64,000 bases of DNA, from contig CP066552.1 in NCBI GenBank assembly GCA_016415585.1, forward strand, positions 4,588,001 to 4,652,000, given 5' to 3'. The notes under the pieces were generated by a model. That model worked only from the letters and a program-made list of their open reading frames with translations. It did not search any database and was not told where the DNA came from. Origin of the DNA: Pectobacterium carotovorum (GTDB lineage Bacteria; Pseudomonadota; Gammaproteobacteria; Enterobacterales; Enterobacteriaceae). This document shows, piece by piece, positions 28,375 through 37,693 of this stretch (its first letter is position 1; the number at the start of each line of letters is the position of its first letter). Made by a program: the position numbers and the translations under genes.

Positions 28375-31300
28375 ATGCCCGACTTCAATATCTCCCCCGC
28401 GTCTTCTGACGCAACCGCAAACCGCAGTCACATAATAAACAACGTCAGAGACCAGCAGCATCAATCCAACGACTGTTCATTGTGGCCGAAGATGAAAGAA
28501 TGGTTCTCTCAGTCAAATCAGATTCACGCTGAAGCACTGCTGCGTGAGTTTTACCAGCCCGCTACCGACGTTTCACCGCGGGATCGATTATTCAATTTTG
28601 TGCAGTTGAAGACGCTACTTTCTCCGGAATATCAAAATAACCTCGTCACTGAGCGCCTGGACGGAACAGGGGAGACGGTTTGCACCATCGTCCCCAGTGG
28701 CAATGATGCCCCCACGCCTGTCGCACTCGCACTAAGTGAAGATGACCACAATGCCGCACAGGGGCTAATAACACTACACGCATGGGTCTGCGCGTCTCCC
28801 CACGGAGAGGCTGAAAGTCGTAGCATTGCCGCACAATGGATTCGGGTATGCTGGAAAGAGAATAGCCCTAGATTGAACTTAGAAAATTTGGGCTTGACCA
28901 CCCTGCCCGACACTTTACCGCAGGAAATAACCGCACTGGATGTCAGCCATAACAAACTGGCCACCCTACCAAAAAAACTGCCGCCGGGAATAACCGCACT
29001 GGATGCCAGCCATAACAAACTGGGCACCCTACCAAAAAAACTGCCGCTGGGAGTAACCGCATTGGATGTCAGCAATAACCAACTGACCACCTTACCAAAA
29101 AAACTGCCGCCGGGAATAACCAAACTTGATGTCAACCATAACAAACTGACCGCCCTGCCAGACTCCCTGCCGCTGGAAATAACCATACTTGATATCAGCC
29201 ATAACCAACTGGCCACGCTGCCAGACTCCCTGCCGCTGGAAATAACCATACTTGATATCAGCCATAACCAACTGACCACGCTGCCAGACTCCCTGCCGCC
29301 AGGAATAATCGCACTTTATGTCGCCTGTAACCAACTGACCACGCTGCCAGACTCCCTGCCGCCGGGAATAACCGGACTTGATGTCAGCCATAACCAACTG
29401 ACCACGCTGCCAGACTCCCTGCCGCCGGGAATAACCGTATTTGATGTCAGTAATAACCAACTGGCCACGCTGCCAGACTCCCTGCCGCCGGGAATAACCG
29501 TATTTGATGTCAGTAATAACCAACTGACCACTCTGCCAGACTCCCTGCCGCCGGGAATAACCGTAATTGATGTCAGTAATAACCAACTGGCCACGCTGCC
29601 AGACTCCCTGCCGCAGGAAATAAACGCACTTGGCGCCAGCTATAACCAGCTGACTGCCCTACCCAAAAACCTGCCGCTGGAAATAACCATACTTGATATC
29701 AGCCATAACCAACTGACCACGCTGCCAGACTCCCTGCTGCCGGGAATAACCGTACTTAATGTCAGTAATAATCAACTGACCACGCTGCCAGACTCCCTGC
29801 TGCCGGGAATAACCGTACTTAATGTCAGTAATAATCAACTGACCACGCTGCCAGACTCTCTGTCGCCGGGAATAACCGAACTTAATGTCAGTGATAACCA
29901 ACTGGCCACGCTGCCAGACTCCCTGCCGCAGGGAATAACTAAACTTGATGTCAGCCATAACCAACTGACCACGCTGCCAGACTCCCTGCCGCCGGGAATA
30001 ACCGGACTTGATATCAGTAATAACCAACTGACCGCTCTGCCAGACTCCCTGCCGCCGGGAATAACCGGACTTAATGTCAGTAATAACCAACTGACCACGC
30101 TGCCAGACTCCCTGCCGCCGGGAATAACCGTACTTGATATCAGTAATAACCAGTTGGCCACTCTGCCAGACTCCCTGCCGCAGAAAATAAACGCACTTGG
30201 CGCCAGCTATAACCAGCTGACTGTCCTACCCAAAAACCTGCCGCTGGAAATAACCATACTTGATATCAGCCATAACCAACTGACCACGCTGCCAGACTCC
30301 CTGCCGCTGGAAATAACCATACTTGATATCAGCCATAACCAACTGACCACGCTGCCAGACTCCCTGCCGCCGGGAATAACCGGACTTGATATCAGTAATA
30401 ACCAACTGACCACGCTGCCAGACTCCCTGCCGCCGGGAATAACCGAACTTAATGTCAGCCATAACCAACTGACCACGCTGCCAGACTCCCTGCCGTCGGG
30501 AATAACCGGACTTGATGTCAGCCATAACCAACTGACCACGCTGCCAGACTCCCTGCCGCAGGGGATAAACGTACTTGATGTCAGATATAATCAATGGCTC
30601 ATGCTCCCTCCAATACCGAGCCAGTTATCAGCATCCGTTGGCAATTGGCAATCCACCGAGATATCAGACAAGTGGGCTGCCTTTAGCAATGAGCAAAATG
30701 CCGCCAACTTCAGTGAATTTTTAGGCAGACTCTATCGGACACAAACCCAAACAAATCCCCCCGAATTCAAGAATACGATTTCCAACTGGCTGACGCGTCT
30801 AGCTGATAACAGCAGCCTGAGGGCAAAAACCTTTTCCATTGCAGCAGATGCATCTACCTCTTGCGAAGACCGAGTTATCTTTACCTACCATCAGATGAAA
30901 AATGTAGAAATGGCACATGGTGTCGAATCTGGAGAGTTTGATAACAACCTCCCAGAATTGGTTGATACCGCGCGGGGAATTTTTCGCCTTGAGCAGCTTG
31001 AACAGGTTGCCAGAATAAAAACCCAGAGACTCGCAACTCGCAACCCCAATAAGGATATAGATGAAATTGAAGTGTTCCTTGGTTACCAGCACAAGCTGAG
31101 GAGGAAACTTGAATTAACTGCCATCACCCCTAAAATGAGGTTCTTTAAGGTCTCAGGTATCACCCATCGTAATCTGAATCGCTCCGAACTCGCTGTCAAA
31201 AAAGCTGAAAACAACACATTCCCAGCCTGGTTTGCACTGTGGGGCGCATGGCATAAAACAGTGGAGCGTATAGCGCCTGACGAATGGAAAAAAGCAAATG

Positions 31301-31533
31301 ACGACAAACATCAACACTTTGAGGAGACGTTTAACAAACTGGTTGAAAGCGAACTGAAGCCTACCGGGATGAACAACGATGATGACGCCATACGTACTAT
31401 CGGTGTAAGAGCAAACCAAGAGACCCAAAAAGCCGTATTTGAATCCATGACTAACAGGGTGCTAAAGAACGAATTATCCAGAAACCTTTTCACTCCGCGG
31501 TGGGAACTCAAAACCTCATCAGGGCGGCGATAA
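28375..31533 (+). CDS. LRR-NEL protein: candidate type III secreted E3 ubiquitin ligase effector
   Basis: A 1052-residue protein in three parts. Residues 1-176: Ser/Asn-rich start, then a helical LRR-cap-like domain (WPKMKEWFSQSNQIHAEALL). Residues 177-743: 27 tandem 21-residue LPX repeats, consensus LPDSLPPGITxLDVSxNQLTT. Residues ~750-1052: NEL-type E3 ligase domain with catalytic C830 and D832 in SCEDRVIFTYHQMKN, and downstream NNLPELVDTARGIFRLEQLE. IpaH, SspH and SlrP share this architecture and ubiquitinate host proteins after type III secretion, with the LRR selecting substrate. 27 repeats is far above the usual 6-12 of IpaH proteins. No Sec signal peptide. AAGGA precedes ATG 28375. No secretion genes or chaperone are in the window. 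Confidence 0.85.
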   Translation: MPDFNISPASSDATANRSHIINNVRDQQHQSNDCSLWPKMKEWFSQSNQIHAEALLREFYQPATDVSPRDRLFNFVQLKTLLSPEYQNNLVTERLDGTGETVCTIVPSGNDAPTPVALALSEDDHNAAQGLITLHAWVCASPHGEAESRSIAAQWIRVCWKENSPRLNLENLGLTTLPDTLPQEITALDVSHNKLATLPKKLPPGITALDASHNKLGTLPKKLPLGVTALDVSNNQLTTLPKKLPPGITKLDVNHNKLTALPDSLPLEITILDISHNQLATLPDSLPLEITILDISHNQLTTLPDSLPPGIIALYVACNQLTTLPDSLPPGITGLDVSHNQLTTLPDSLPPGITVFDVSNNQLATLPDSLPPGITVFDVSNNQLTTLPDSLPPGITVIDVSNNQLATLPDSLPQEINALGASYNQLTALPKNLPLEITILDISHNQLTTLPDSLLPGITVLNVSNNQLTTLPDSLLPGITVLNVSNNQLTTLPDSLSPGITELNVSDNQLATLPDSLPQGITKLDVSHNQLTTLPDSLPPGITGLDISNNQLTALPDSLPPGITGLNVSNNQLTTLPDSLPPGITVLDISNNQLATLPDSLPQKINALGASYNQLTVLPKNLPLEITILDISHNQLTTLPDSLPLEITILDISHNQLTTLPDSLPPGITGLDISNNQLTTLPDSLPPGITELNVSHNQLTTLPDSLPSGITGLDVSHNQLTTLPDSLPQGINVLDVRYNQWLMLPPIPSQLSASVGNWQSTEISDKWAAFSNEQNAANFSEFLGRLYRTQTQTNPPEFKNTISNWLTRLADNSSLRAKTFSIAADASTSCEDRVIFTYHQMKNVEMAHGVESGEFDNNLPELVDTARGIFRLEQLEQVARIKTQRLATRNPNKDIDEIEVFLGYQHKLRRKLELTAITPKMRFFKVSGITHRNLNRSELAVKKAENNTFPAWFALWGAWHKTVERIAPDEWKKANDDKHQHFEETFNKLVESELKPTGMNNDDDAIRTIGVRANQETQKAVFESMTNRVLKNELSRNLFTPRWELKTSSGRR
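28903..30603 (+). repeat. 27-copy 63-bp tandem repeat (LPX leucine-rich repeats)
   Basis: 27 x 63 bp = 1701 bp in frame, encoding residues 177-743. Many units are nearly identical in DNA. A two-unit block encoding NALGASYNQLT followed by LPKNLPLEIT occurs at units 12-13 and again at 21-22, showing a higher-order duplication with a period of nine units. Units 1-4 (LPKK type) are the most diverged. Confidence 0.95.
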
Positions 31534-31547
31534 CACCAGATCTCATT

Positions 31548-31577
31548 GCCCCACGCCTTATAAAAGCCGCGTGGGGC
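31548..31577. terminator. hairpin between convergent LRR-NEL gene and dppF
   Basis: GCCCCACGC (31548-31556), 12-nt loop, GCGTGGGGC (31569-31577). Nine perfect pairs in the gap between convergent genes; likely a shared bidirectional terminator, though without a good T-run. Confidence 0.55.
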
Positions 31578-31585
31578 GAGGAACA

Positions 31586-32596
31586 CTAGACGGCAACGGT
31601 ACCCTGTTCATCCTGATCGACAGCGAAGCAGGCAACCTGCTGCTCACCGTAGGTTTTCAGCTGTGGCTGGAACTGGGTGCAGGTGCTGAAGCAGCGCTGA
31701 CAGCGGGCATTGAACGCGCAGCCCGGCGGCGGATTCAGTGGGCTAGGCAACTCCCCCGTCAGCTTGATGCGCTCGCGGCGTAAATCCGGGTTCAAGCGCG
31801 GCGTCGCGGAAAGTAACGCTTGCGTATACGGGTGACGCGGGTTGTTGAAAATGGCATCTTTACTGCCCTTCTCGACACAGCGGCCCAGATACATCACCAT
31901 CACTTCATCAGCGATATGTTCGACAACGGACAGATCGTGCGAGATGAAGACGTAAGACAGCCCCAGATCCTGCTGCAAGTCCATCATCAGATTCAGCACC
32001 TGTGCGCGAACCGACACGTCCAGCGCCGAAACCGGCTCATCGGCAATCACCACGTCAGGATCCAACATCAACCCACGGGCGATAGCGATACGCTGACGCT
32101 GGCCGCCGGAGAACATATGCGGGTAGCGATCGTAATGTTCCGTTTTCAGCCCCACTTTCGCCATCATCGCCAGCGCTTTTTCACGGCGTTCGGCTTTTGA
32201 CAGCTCAGTGTTGATCTGGAGCGGTTCTTCCAGGATCTGACCGACTTTCTTACGTGGATTGAGCGATCCATACGGATTCTGGAAAACGATCTGGATCTTC
32301 TGCCGACGCAGTTTCTGCGCTTCAGGATCGTGCTTCAGCAGATCCTGCCCCTGATAGTACAGTTCACCATCCGATGGAGTTTCAATCATCGTCAGCAGGC
32401 GACCCAGCGTGGATTTTCCACAACCAGATTCTCCCACCACCGCCAGCGTCTTACCGCGTTCCAGCGTAAAGGAAACGCCGTCCAGCGCTTTCACCATCCG
32501 CTCTGGCGCGAAAAAGCCCTTTTTCACTGGATAGTGTTTTTTCAAATCAATCGCATGCAGCAAATACGGCTGCGATGTTGCGTTCAGTTCACTCAT
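31586..32596 (-). CDS. dppF: dipeptide ABC transporter ATP-binding protein DppF
   Basis: ATPase of the dipeptide (and haem) importer, 336 residues. Walker [10 protein letters not shown], signature [15 protein letters not shown], Walker [13 protein letters not shown], and the C-terminal Cys-containing oligopeptide/dipeptide cassette ([14 protein letters not shown]) characteristic of the Opp/Dpp F subunits. Overlaps dppD by four bases. Confidence 0.95.
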   Translation of the reverse strand: MSELNATSQPYLLHAIDLKKHYPVKKGFFAPERMVKALDGVSFTLERGKTLAVVGESGCGKSTLGRLLTMIETPSDGELYYQGQDLLKHDPEAQKLRRQKIQIVFQNPYGSLNPRKKVGQILEEPLQINTELSKAERREKALAMMAKVGLKTEHYDRYPHMFSGGQRQRIAIARGLMLDPDVVIADEPVSALDVSVRAQVLNLMMDLQQDLGLSYVFISHDLSVVEHIADEVMVMYLGRCVEKGSKDAIFNNPRHPYTQALLSATPRLNPDLRRERIKLTGELPSPLNPPPGCAFNARCQRCFSTCTQFQPQLKTYGEQQVACFAVDQDEQGTVAV

Positions 32597-33573
32597 AGGG
32601 TTGGTCTCCCCGCATCATCGAGCGGTGTATGACATTTCACCTGACGACCAGGAATATCGCGCAGTGCAGGTTCTTCCTGACGGCAGCGGTCCTGCGCATA
32701 GGGGCAGCGCGGGTTTAACAGACAGCCGTTCGGGCGGTCATATTTACCCGGAACCACACCCGGCAACGATGCCAGTCGGGATTTATCTGCCGCAAACTCC
32801 GGCAACGCACGCAGCAACGCCTGGGTATACGGATGACGCGGCGCACTGAAAATATCCGCCGCTTTGCCTGATTCCACCACCTGCCCGGCATACATCACGA
32901 TGATGTGGTGTGCCGCTTCGGCCACCAGCGCCAAATCGTGCGTAATCAGGATCAGTGCCATGTTTTCGCGCTGCTGCAATTCGAGCAGCAGTTCGATGAT
33001 CTGCGCCTGAATGGTCACGTCGAGCGCCGTGGTCGGCTCATCGGCAATCAGCAGCTTCGGCCGACAGGCAATCGCCATCGCGATCATCACACGCTGGCTC
33101 ATCCCGCCGGAAAGCTGGTGCGGATACACATCAAGACGCGAACCTGGATCGGGAATCCCCACCAGCGTCAGCAGGTCAATCGCACGCTGACGACGGGTTT
33201 TGCGGTTACCGCCCTGATGCACCTTGATGGCTTCCATGATCTGGTAGCCCACGGTATAGCACGGGTTCAGGCTGGTCATCGGGTCCTGGAAAATCATCGC
33301 GACTTCAGAACCCACCAGATTACGCCGTTCTTTCTCAGAAATTTTTGTTAAATCACGCTGGTTAAATTCCAGCTTGTCGGCCATCACTTTGCCGGGGTAA
33401 TCAATCAGCCCCATAATCGCCAGCGAACTGACGGACTTACCGGAGCCGGATTCCCCGACGATACCGACCACCTGGCCTTGTTCAACCTGGTAGCTGATAC
33501 GATCGACCGCACGAAACGGCAGATCCTCATCACCAAAGTGAACCGATAGTTTATCTACATTGAGCAACGCCAT
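32593..33573 (-). CDS. dppD: dipeptide ABC transporter ATP-binding protein DppD
   Basis: Second ATPase, 326 residues from ATG 33573 ([16 protein letters not shown]), preceded by AGAGAG; the frame extends 15 codons upstream without a site. Walker A GESGSGKS, signature [14 protein letters not shown], Walker [15 protein letters not shown], and C-terminal [14 protein letters not shown] cluster. 13 nt after dppC. Confidence 0.95.
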   Translation of the reverse strand: MALLNVDKLSVHFGDEDLPFRAVDRISYQVEQGQVVGIVGESGSGKSVSSLAIMGLIDYPGKVMADKLEFNQRDLTKISEKERRNLVGSEVAMIFQDPMTSLNPCYTVGYQIMEAIKVHQGGNRKTRRQRAIDLLTLVGIPDPGSRLDVYPHQLSGGMSQRVMIAMAIACRPKLLIADEPTTALDVTIQAQIIELLLELQQRENMALILITHDLALVAEAAHHIIVMYAGQVVESGKAADIFSAPRHPYTQALLRALPEFAADKSRLASLPGVVPGKYDRPNGCLLNPRCPYAQDRCRQEEPALRDIPGRQVKCHTPLDDAGRPTL

Positions 33574-33586
33574 CTCTCTACCTCTA

Positions 33587-34489
33587 CTACTGCTTGAGTT
33601 TGGGGTCGAGAGCGTCACGCAAGCCGTCCCCCATCAGGTTAAACGCCAATACCGTCAGTAAGATTGCCAGACCGGGGAACGTCACCACCCACCAGGCGCT
33701 TTGTGCAAACTGCAAAACGTCCGACAGCATGGTGCCCCACTCTGGCGTTGGCGGCTGTGCGCCCATACCGAGGAAACCCAAGGCAGCCATATCAAGAATG
33801 GCGTTAGAAAAACCGAGAGAAGCCTGCACAATCAGCGGAGCTAGGCAGTTCGGAAGAATGTTGACGAACATCTGGCGTGCCGAACTCGCTCCCGCCACGC
33901 GTGAAGCGGTGACGTAATCGCGGTTGACTTCCACCAGCACCGCCGCACGAGTCAAACGGACATAGTGCGGCAACGCCACGAAGGTCAGCGCCAGCGAGGC
34001 GTTCACAATCGAAGGTCCGAAGATGGCCACCAGCACCAGCGCCAGCAGCAGGCTCGGCAGTGCCAGCATGATATCGACAACACGCATGATGAGCGCATCG
34101 ACCACACCGCCGAAATACCCAGCCAGCAGACCGAAGATCACCCCCAGCACCAGCGACAGCGCGACGACCAGACAGCCGACCAGCAGCGACAGGCGTGCAC
34201 CGTACATCAGACGGGACAGAACATCACGCCCGACGTCGTCCGTTCCCAGAATAAACTGCCAGCTTCCGCCCTCTTGCCAGACCGGCGGACGAAGCAGCGC
34301 ATCGCGGAACTGCTCAGCAGGCGCGTGCGGTGCCAGTACGTTGGCACCAATGGCGATAATCAGCATCAGCACGACATACACCATGCCAACGACCGCCCCT
34401 TTGTTACGTTTAAAATAGTGCCAGAATTCCTGTAGCGGGGTCATCGGCTTCGGTGCGCTATTTACAACAGGTTCAGTGACGTGTGTCAT
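33587..34489 (-). CDS. dppC: dipeptide ABC transporter permease DppC
   Basis: Permease, 300 residues from ATG 34489 (MTHVTEPVV), which has GGAAGG just upstream. Six predicted membrane segments; the EAA loop reads [25 protein letters not shown] near the middle. Works with DppB in the inner membrane. Confidence 0.95.
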   Translation of the reverse strand: MTHVTEPVVNSAPKPMTPLQEFWHYFKRNKGAVVGMVYVVLMLIIAIGANVLAPHAPAEQFRDALLRPPVWQEGGSWQFILGTDDVGRDVLSRLMYGARLSLLVGCLVVALSLVLGVIFGLLAGYFGGVVDALIMRVVDIMLALPSLLLALVLVAIFGPSIVNASLALTFVALPHYVRLTRAAVLVEVNRDYVTASRVAGASSARQMFVNILPNCLAPLIVQASLGFSNAILDMAALGFLGMGAQPPTPEWGTMLSDVLQFAQSAWWVVTFPGLAILLTVLAFNLMGDGLRDALDPKLKQ

Positions 34490-34502
34490 CTTAGCCTTCC
34501 CC

Positions 34503-35522
34503 TTATTTCTTGTGACGGATGCGTGGGTTAACCACGCCGTAGAGCACATCAACCAGCAGGTTAACCAGAATGATCATGGTTGCCACCAGCAGTACGCCCC
34601 CCTGAACCACCGGATAGTCACGACGCTGCAACGCATCGATCAACCACCGTCCCAGCCCCGGCCAAGAGAAAATGGTTTCCGTCAGAATTGCCCCGGCCAG
34701 CATGGTGCCAACCTGCAAACCTATGACCGTCACCACTGGCAGCATCGCATTACGCAACGCGTGCACGACAATCACACGCAGGCGGCTCAGGCCTTTAGCA
34801 CGGGCGGTACGAATGTAATCCTCTCCCAACACTTCCAGCATCGCGGAGCGCGTCATACGCACAATCACCGCCAGAGGAATGGTGCCCAGCACGATGGCAG
34901 GCAGGATCATGTGTTCAACCGCGTCGATAAAATCGCCTTCCTCGCCCCAGAACAAGGTATCGATCAGCATAAAGCCGGTCAGCGGCATGCTGTCATCGAG
35001 GAAAATCGTGTCGCTGATACGCCCCGAAACGGGCGTCAGGTTGAGTTGAACGGAGACCAACATAATCAGCATCATGCCCCACCAGAAGATAGGCATGGAG
35101 TAGCCCGTCAGCGCCAGGCCAACAGAGGTATGATCGAAAATGGAACCACGTTTGACCGCAGCCAACACGCCAACAGGAATCCCAACCGCGATAGCAAACA
35201 GCATCGCGCAGACACCCAGTTCGAGCGTCGCTTTGAAGCGAGGCACAAATTCTTCCCACACGGGGATACGGCTTTTGAGGGAGATCCCCAGATCGCCCTG
35301 CATCACACCGCCAATATAGTGGAGGTATTGCTGCCAAAGCGGCTTATCCAGCCCCATTTCAGCCAGCAATTGCGCATGCCGCTCGGCGGAGATACCTCGT
35401 TCCCCCGCCATGATCATCACCGGGTCGCCCGGAATCATGTGCACGAATGCGAAGGTCAATAGGGTGATACCAATAAACGTTGGGATAACGAGCCCCAAAC
35501 GCCGGAGTATGAACTGCAACAT
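34503..35522 (-). CDS. dppB: dipeptide ABC transporter permease DppB
   Basis: Permease, 339 residues, starting MLQFILRRLGLVIPTFIGIT. It has the extended periplasmic loop typical of DppB and the EAA-type motif DYIRTARAKGLSRLRVI. 235 bp with several hairpins separate it from dppA. Confidence 0.95.
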   Translation of the reverse strand: MLQFILRRLGLVIPTFIGITLLTFAFVHMIPGDPVMIMAGERGISAERHAQLLAEMGLDKPLWQQYLHYIGGVMQGDLGISLKSRIPVWEEFVPRFKATLELGVCAMLFAIAVGIPVGVLAAVKRGSIFDHTSVGLALTGYSMPIFWWGMMLIMLVSVQLNLTPVSGRISDTIFLDDSMPLTGFMLIDTLFWGEEGDFIDAVEHMILPAIVLGTIPLAVIVRMTRSAMLEVLGEDYIRTARAKGLSRLRVIVVHALRNAMLPVVTVIGLQVGTMLAGAILTETIFSWPGLGRWLIDALQRRDYPVVQGGVLLVATMIILVNLLVDVLYGVVNPRIRHKK

Positions 35523-35627
35523 ATCCCGAACTCTCTATTCATGCCCATTGGCTCATTGGCCATCAGGCTTATCATTGCTCACAGCATAAAAAATCGTCAG
35601 GAACGATTTTAAACGTCGTGTACGACG

Positions 35628-35645
35628 GCCCGCCGGGTGGCGGGC
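35628..35645 (-). terminator. dppA-dppB intercistronic hairpin 1
   Basis: GCCCGCC (35628-35634), loop GGGT, GGCGGGC (35639-35645). Part of a cluster with small inverted repeats just beyond (AAATCGT/ACGATTT and CGTCG/CGACG). Without a U-tract; may stabilise dppA mRNA. Confidence 0.6.
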
Positions 35646-35677
35646 AGGAAGTCTGCCATAAAAACGTAACGGGCAAG

Positions 35678-35729
35678 AAACCCCGCCTCCACGACTCCTC
35701 TAACGAGAAACCGCAAGGTCGGGGTTTTT
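35678..35729 (-). terminator. dppA-dppB intercistronic attenuator-like hairpin 2
   Basis: AAACCCCG (35678-35685) and CGGGGTTT (35720-35727) enclose a structured loop about 30 nt after the dppA stop on the minus strand. Fits the usual excess of binding protein over permease. Confidence 0.55.
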
Positions 35730-35756
35730 AATGTCCGTGAAAAACGAGTGGCTGAC

Positions 35757-37364
35757 TTAATCCAACGTCACGTTGTTGAAGCTATGCACGCCACGCGACT
35801 GAATCACATAACCTTTCACGTTTTTACGCACTGGCTCGTACACGGTGGAGTGCGCAACAATCAGCGCCGGAGCCTGATCGTGCATCACAACCTGCGCCTG
35901 CTTGTACAGCTCAATACGTTTTTCGTGATCGGAAACAGCGCGCGCCGGTTGGATCAAATCTTCAAACGGCTTGTAGCACCACTTGGAGTAGTTGGAGCCA
36001 TTTTTGGCCGCGTCGCAGCTGAACAGGGTCGCGAAGAAGTTGTCTGGATCCCCATTGTCGCCAGTCCAGCCCATCAGCACGGTCTGGTGCTCGCCGTCTT
36101 TCGCACGCTTCAGATACTCGCCCCACTCGTAGGTGACGATCTTGGCTTTCACGCCCACTTTCGCCCAGTCGGACTGAATCATTTCCGCCATACGACGAGC
36201 ATTCGGGTTGTACGGTCGCTGTACTGGCATTGCCCACAGGTCGATAGAGAAACCGTCAGCCATACCTGCTTCTTTCAGCAGTGCTTTCGCTTTTTCAGGA
36301 TCGTAGCTGTAGTCTTTAACGTCGTTGTTGTAGCCCCACATAGTCGGCGGGATCAGGTTAGTCGCGGCCTGACCAGCACCCTGATAGACCGCCTCAATGA
36401 TGGCAGACTTGTTCACTGCATAGTTCAGCGCCTGGCGAATCTTGACGTTATCCAGCGGTTTTTTCTCAACGTTGTAGGCCAAATAACCAACGTTCAAGCC
36501 CGGCTTTTCCAGCAACGTGATGTTTTTGTCTTCTTTCATACGGGCAAGATCGGCCGGGTTTGGATACGGCATGATCTGGCATTCGTCTTTTTGCAGCTTG
36601 GCGTAACGTACAGACGCATCTGGCGTGATAGAGAAGACCAGACGGTCAATACCAGGCTTGGTGCCCCAGAAGCCTTCAAAGGCTTTGTACAGAATACGAG
36701 AATCTTTCTGGTATTGTTGCAGCTGGAACGGGCCTGTACCAATTGGGTTCAGGTCAACCTTCTCTGGCGTACCAGCTTTCAACATCTGATCCGCATATTC
36801 CCCCGACAGGATGGAAGCGAAGTCCATCGCCAGGTTTGCCAGGAACGGCGCTTCAGGGCGGTTCAGCACAAAGCGGACGGTGTAGTCGTCGACTTTTTCG
36901 ATTTTGCTGACCAGCTCTGGCATGCCCATACCTTGATAGTATTCATAGCTGCCGCCAGATACTTTATGGTACGGATGGTTAGCATCCTGCTGACGCATGA
37001 AGGAGAAAATCACGTCATCGGCATTGAATTCACGGGAAGGTTTGAAATCCTTGCTATCTTGCCATTTCACGCCTTTGCGCAAATGGAAGGTGTAGGTTTT
37101 GCCGTCTTCGCTAATATCCCATTTTTCAGCCAAACCTGGACCGGTGTCCGTGGTGCCGTCTTTAAATTCCACAAGACGGTTATAAATAGGAATAGAGCTG
37201 GCATCAAACGTCGTACCAGAGGTGAACAGCTGCGGGTTAAAACCTTCTGGGGAGCCTTCTGAGCAGTAAACCAGCGTTTTTGCCTGAACACCTACCGCGA
37301 CGGACATGGCGAGTAAGCCAAGGCCGAACTTCAATACCCTTGATCTAACGAGGGATTTTTCCAT
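35757..37364 (-). CDS. dppA: dipeptide ABC transporter periplasmic binding protein DppA
   Basis: Periplasmic dipeptide-binding protein, 535 residues from ATG 37364, chosen because GGAG lies 8 nt upstream and the signal peptide (MEKSLVRSRVLKFG...VGVQA|KTLVYC) begins there; the frame runs 28 codons further upstream. Conserved SBP family 5 sequence YNRLVEFKDGTTDTGPGLAE. First gene of dppABCDF. Confidence 0.96.
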   Translation of the reverse strand: MEKSLVRSRVLKFGLGLLAMSVAVGVQAKTLVYCSEGSPEGFNPQLFTSGTTFDASSIPIYNRLVEFKDGTTDTGPGLAEKWDISEDGKTYTFHLRKGVKWQDSKDFKPSREFNADDVIFSFMRQQDANHPYHKVSGGSYEYYQGMGMPELVSKIEKVDDYTVRFVLNRPEAPFLANLAMDFASILSGEYADQMLKAGTPEKVDLNPIGTGPFQLQQYQKDSRILYKAFEGFWGTKPGIDRLVFSITPDASVRYAKLQKDECQIMPYPNPADLARMKEDKNITLLEKPGLNVGYLAYNVEKKPLDNVKIRQALNYAVNKSAIIEAVYQGAGQAATNLIPPTMWGYNNDVKDYSYDPEKAKALLKEAGMADGFSIDLWAMPVQRPYNPNARRMAEMIQSDWAKVGVKAKIVTYEWGEYLKRAKDGEHQTVLMGWTGDNGDPDNFFATLFSCDAAKNGSNYSKWCYKPFEDLIQPARAVSDHEKRIELYKQAQVVMHDQAPALIVAHSTVYEPVRKNVKGYVIQSRGVHSFNNVTLD

Positions 37365-37385
37365 TACTTGTGCTCCATTGTGGAT

Positions 37386-37396
37386 GATGTTGTGTG
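37386..37396 (-). promoter_or_regulatory. candidate GcvB sRNA target in the dppA leader
   Basis: On the minus strand the dppA leader reads CACACAACATC about 22 nt before the start codon, just upstream of the Shine-Dalgarno. This matches the CACAACAY target of the GcvB R1 region; dppA is an established GcvB target in enterics. Confidence 0.5.
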
Positions 37397-37397
37397 C

Positions 37398-37502
37398 TAT
37401 ACCCGCCATACTCCAAGCTGCATACGCGTTAATACTGTCGTTAAACACACAGTGGTTAACAGCGCTGATATTCCGTCCTGCATCTCGAAATCAATTGGGT
37501 AT
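37398..37502. repeat. degenerate ERIC remnant
   Basis: TATACCCGCCATACTCCAAG at the left and the complement of CCATACCCAATTGATTTCGAG at the right resemble the two ERIC ends, but the centre does not match the ERIC core. Confidence 0.45.
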
Positions 37503-37582
37503 GGTTGGCCAGACCTGTATTTTTACGAACTGTGGTCTGTACCCTGTCGCCCGAAGGCAAAATCAAAATAGTGGGGAGAGGA

Positions 37583-37693
37583 ATGATGGTTAACACAACC
37601 GATGGTCGCCACGCTGTTGGATACAGTCATAATAACTACAACGTATACCTCGAAACGCCACAACCCGCTCACGGATGCTGGATGAAGACGTAG
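37583..37693 (+). CDS. possible 36-residue small ORF, unknown
   Basis: ATGATG start preceded immediately by GGGGAGAGGA, a near-perfect Shine-Dalgarno at close spacing. The product begins MMVNTTDGRHAVGYSHNN and has no membrane segment or recognised motif. Listed only because of the ribosome-binding site; it may be chance. Confidence 0.15.
   Translation: MMVNTTDGRHAVGYSHNNYNVYLETPQPAHGCWMKT

Noticed and set aside
29092..30594. Several open minus-strand frames inside the LRR gene
   Set aside because: They are frame shadows of the in-frame 63-bp repeat; the products are repetitive and match no protein.
28903..30603. Regular direct repeats that could be mistaken for CRISPR
   Set aside because: The repeats are contiguous 63-bp units without spacers and encode leucine-rich repeats in frame.
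34476..35462. 328-codon plus-strand frame opposite dppB
   Set aside because: Shadow; composition dominated by His, Gln, Asn and Arg as expected for an antisense frame.
35748..37262. 504-codon plus-strand open frame opposite dppA
   Set aside because: Shadow of dppA, which has clear homology and a signal peptide.
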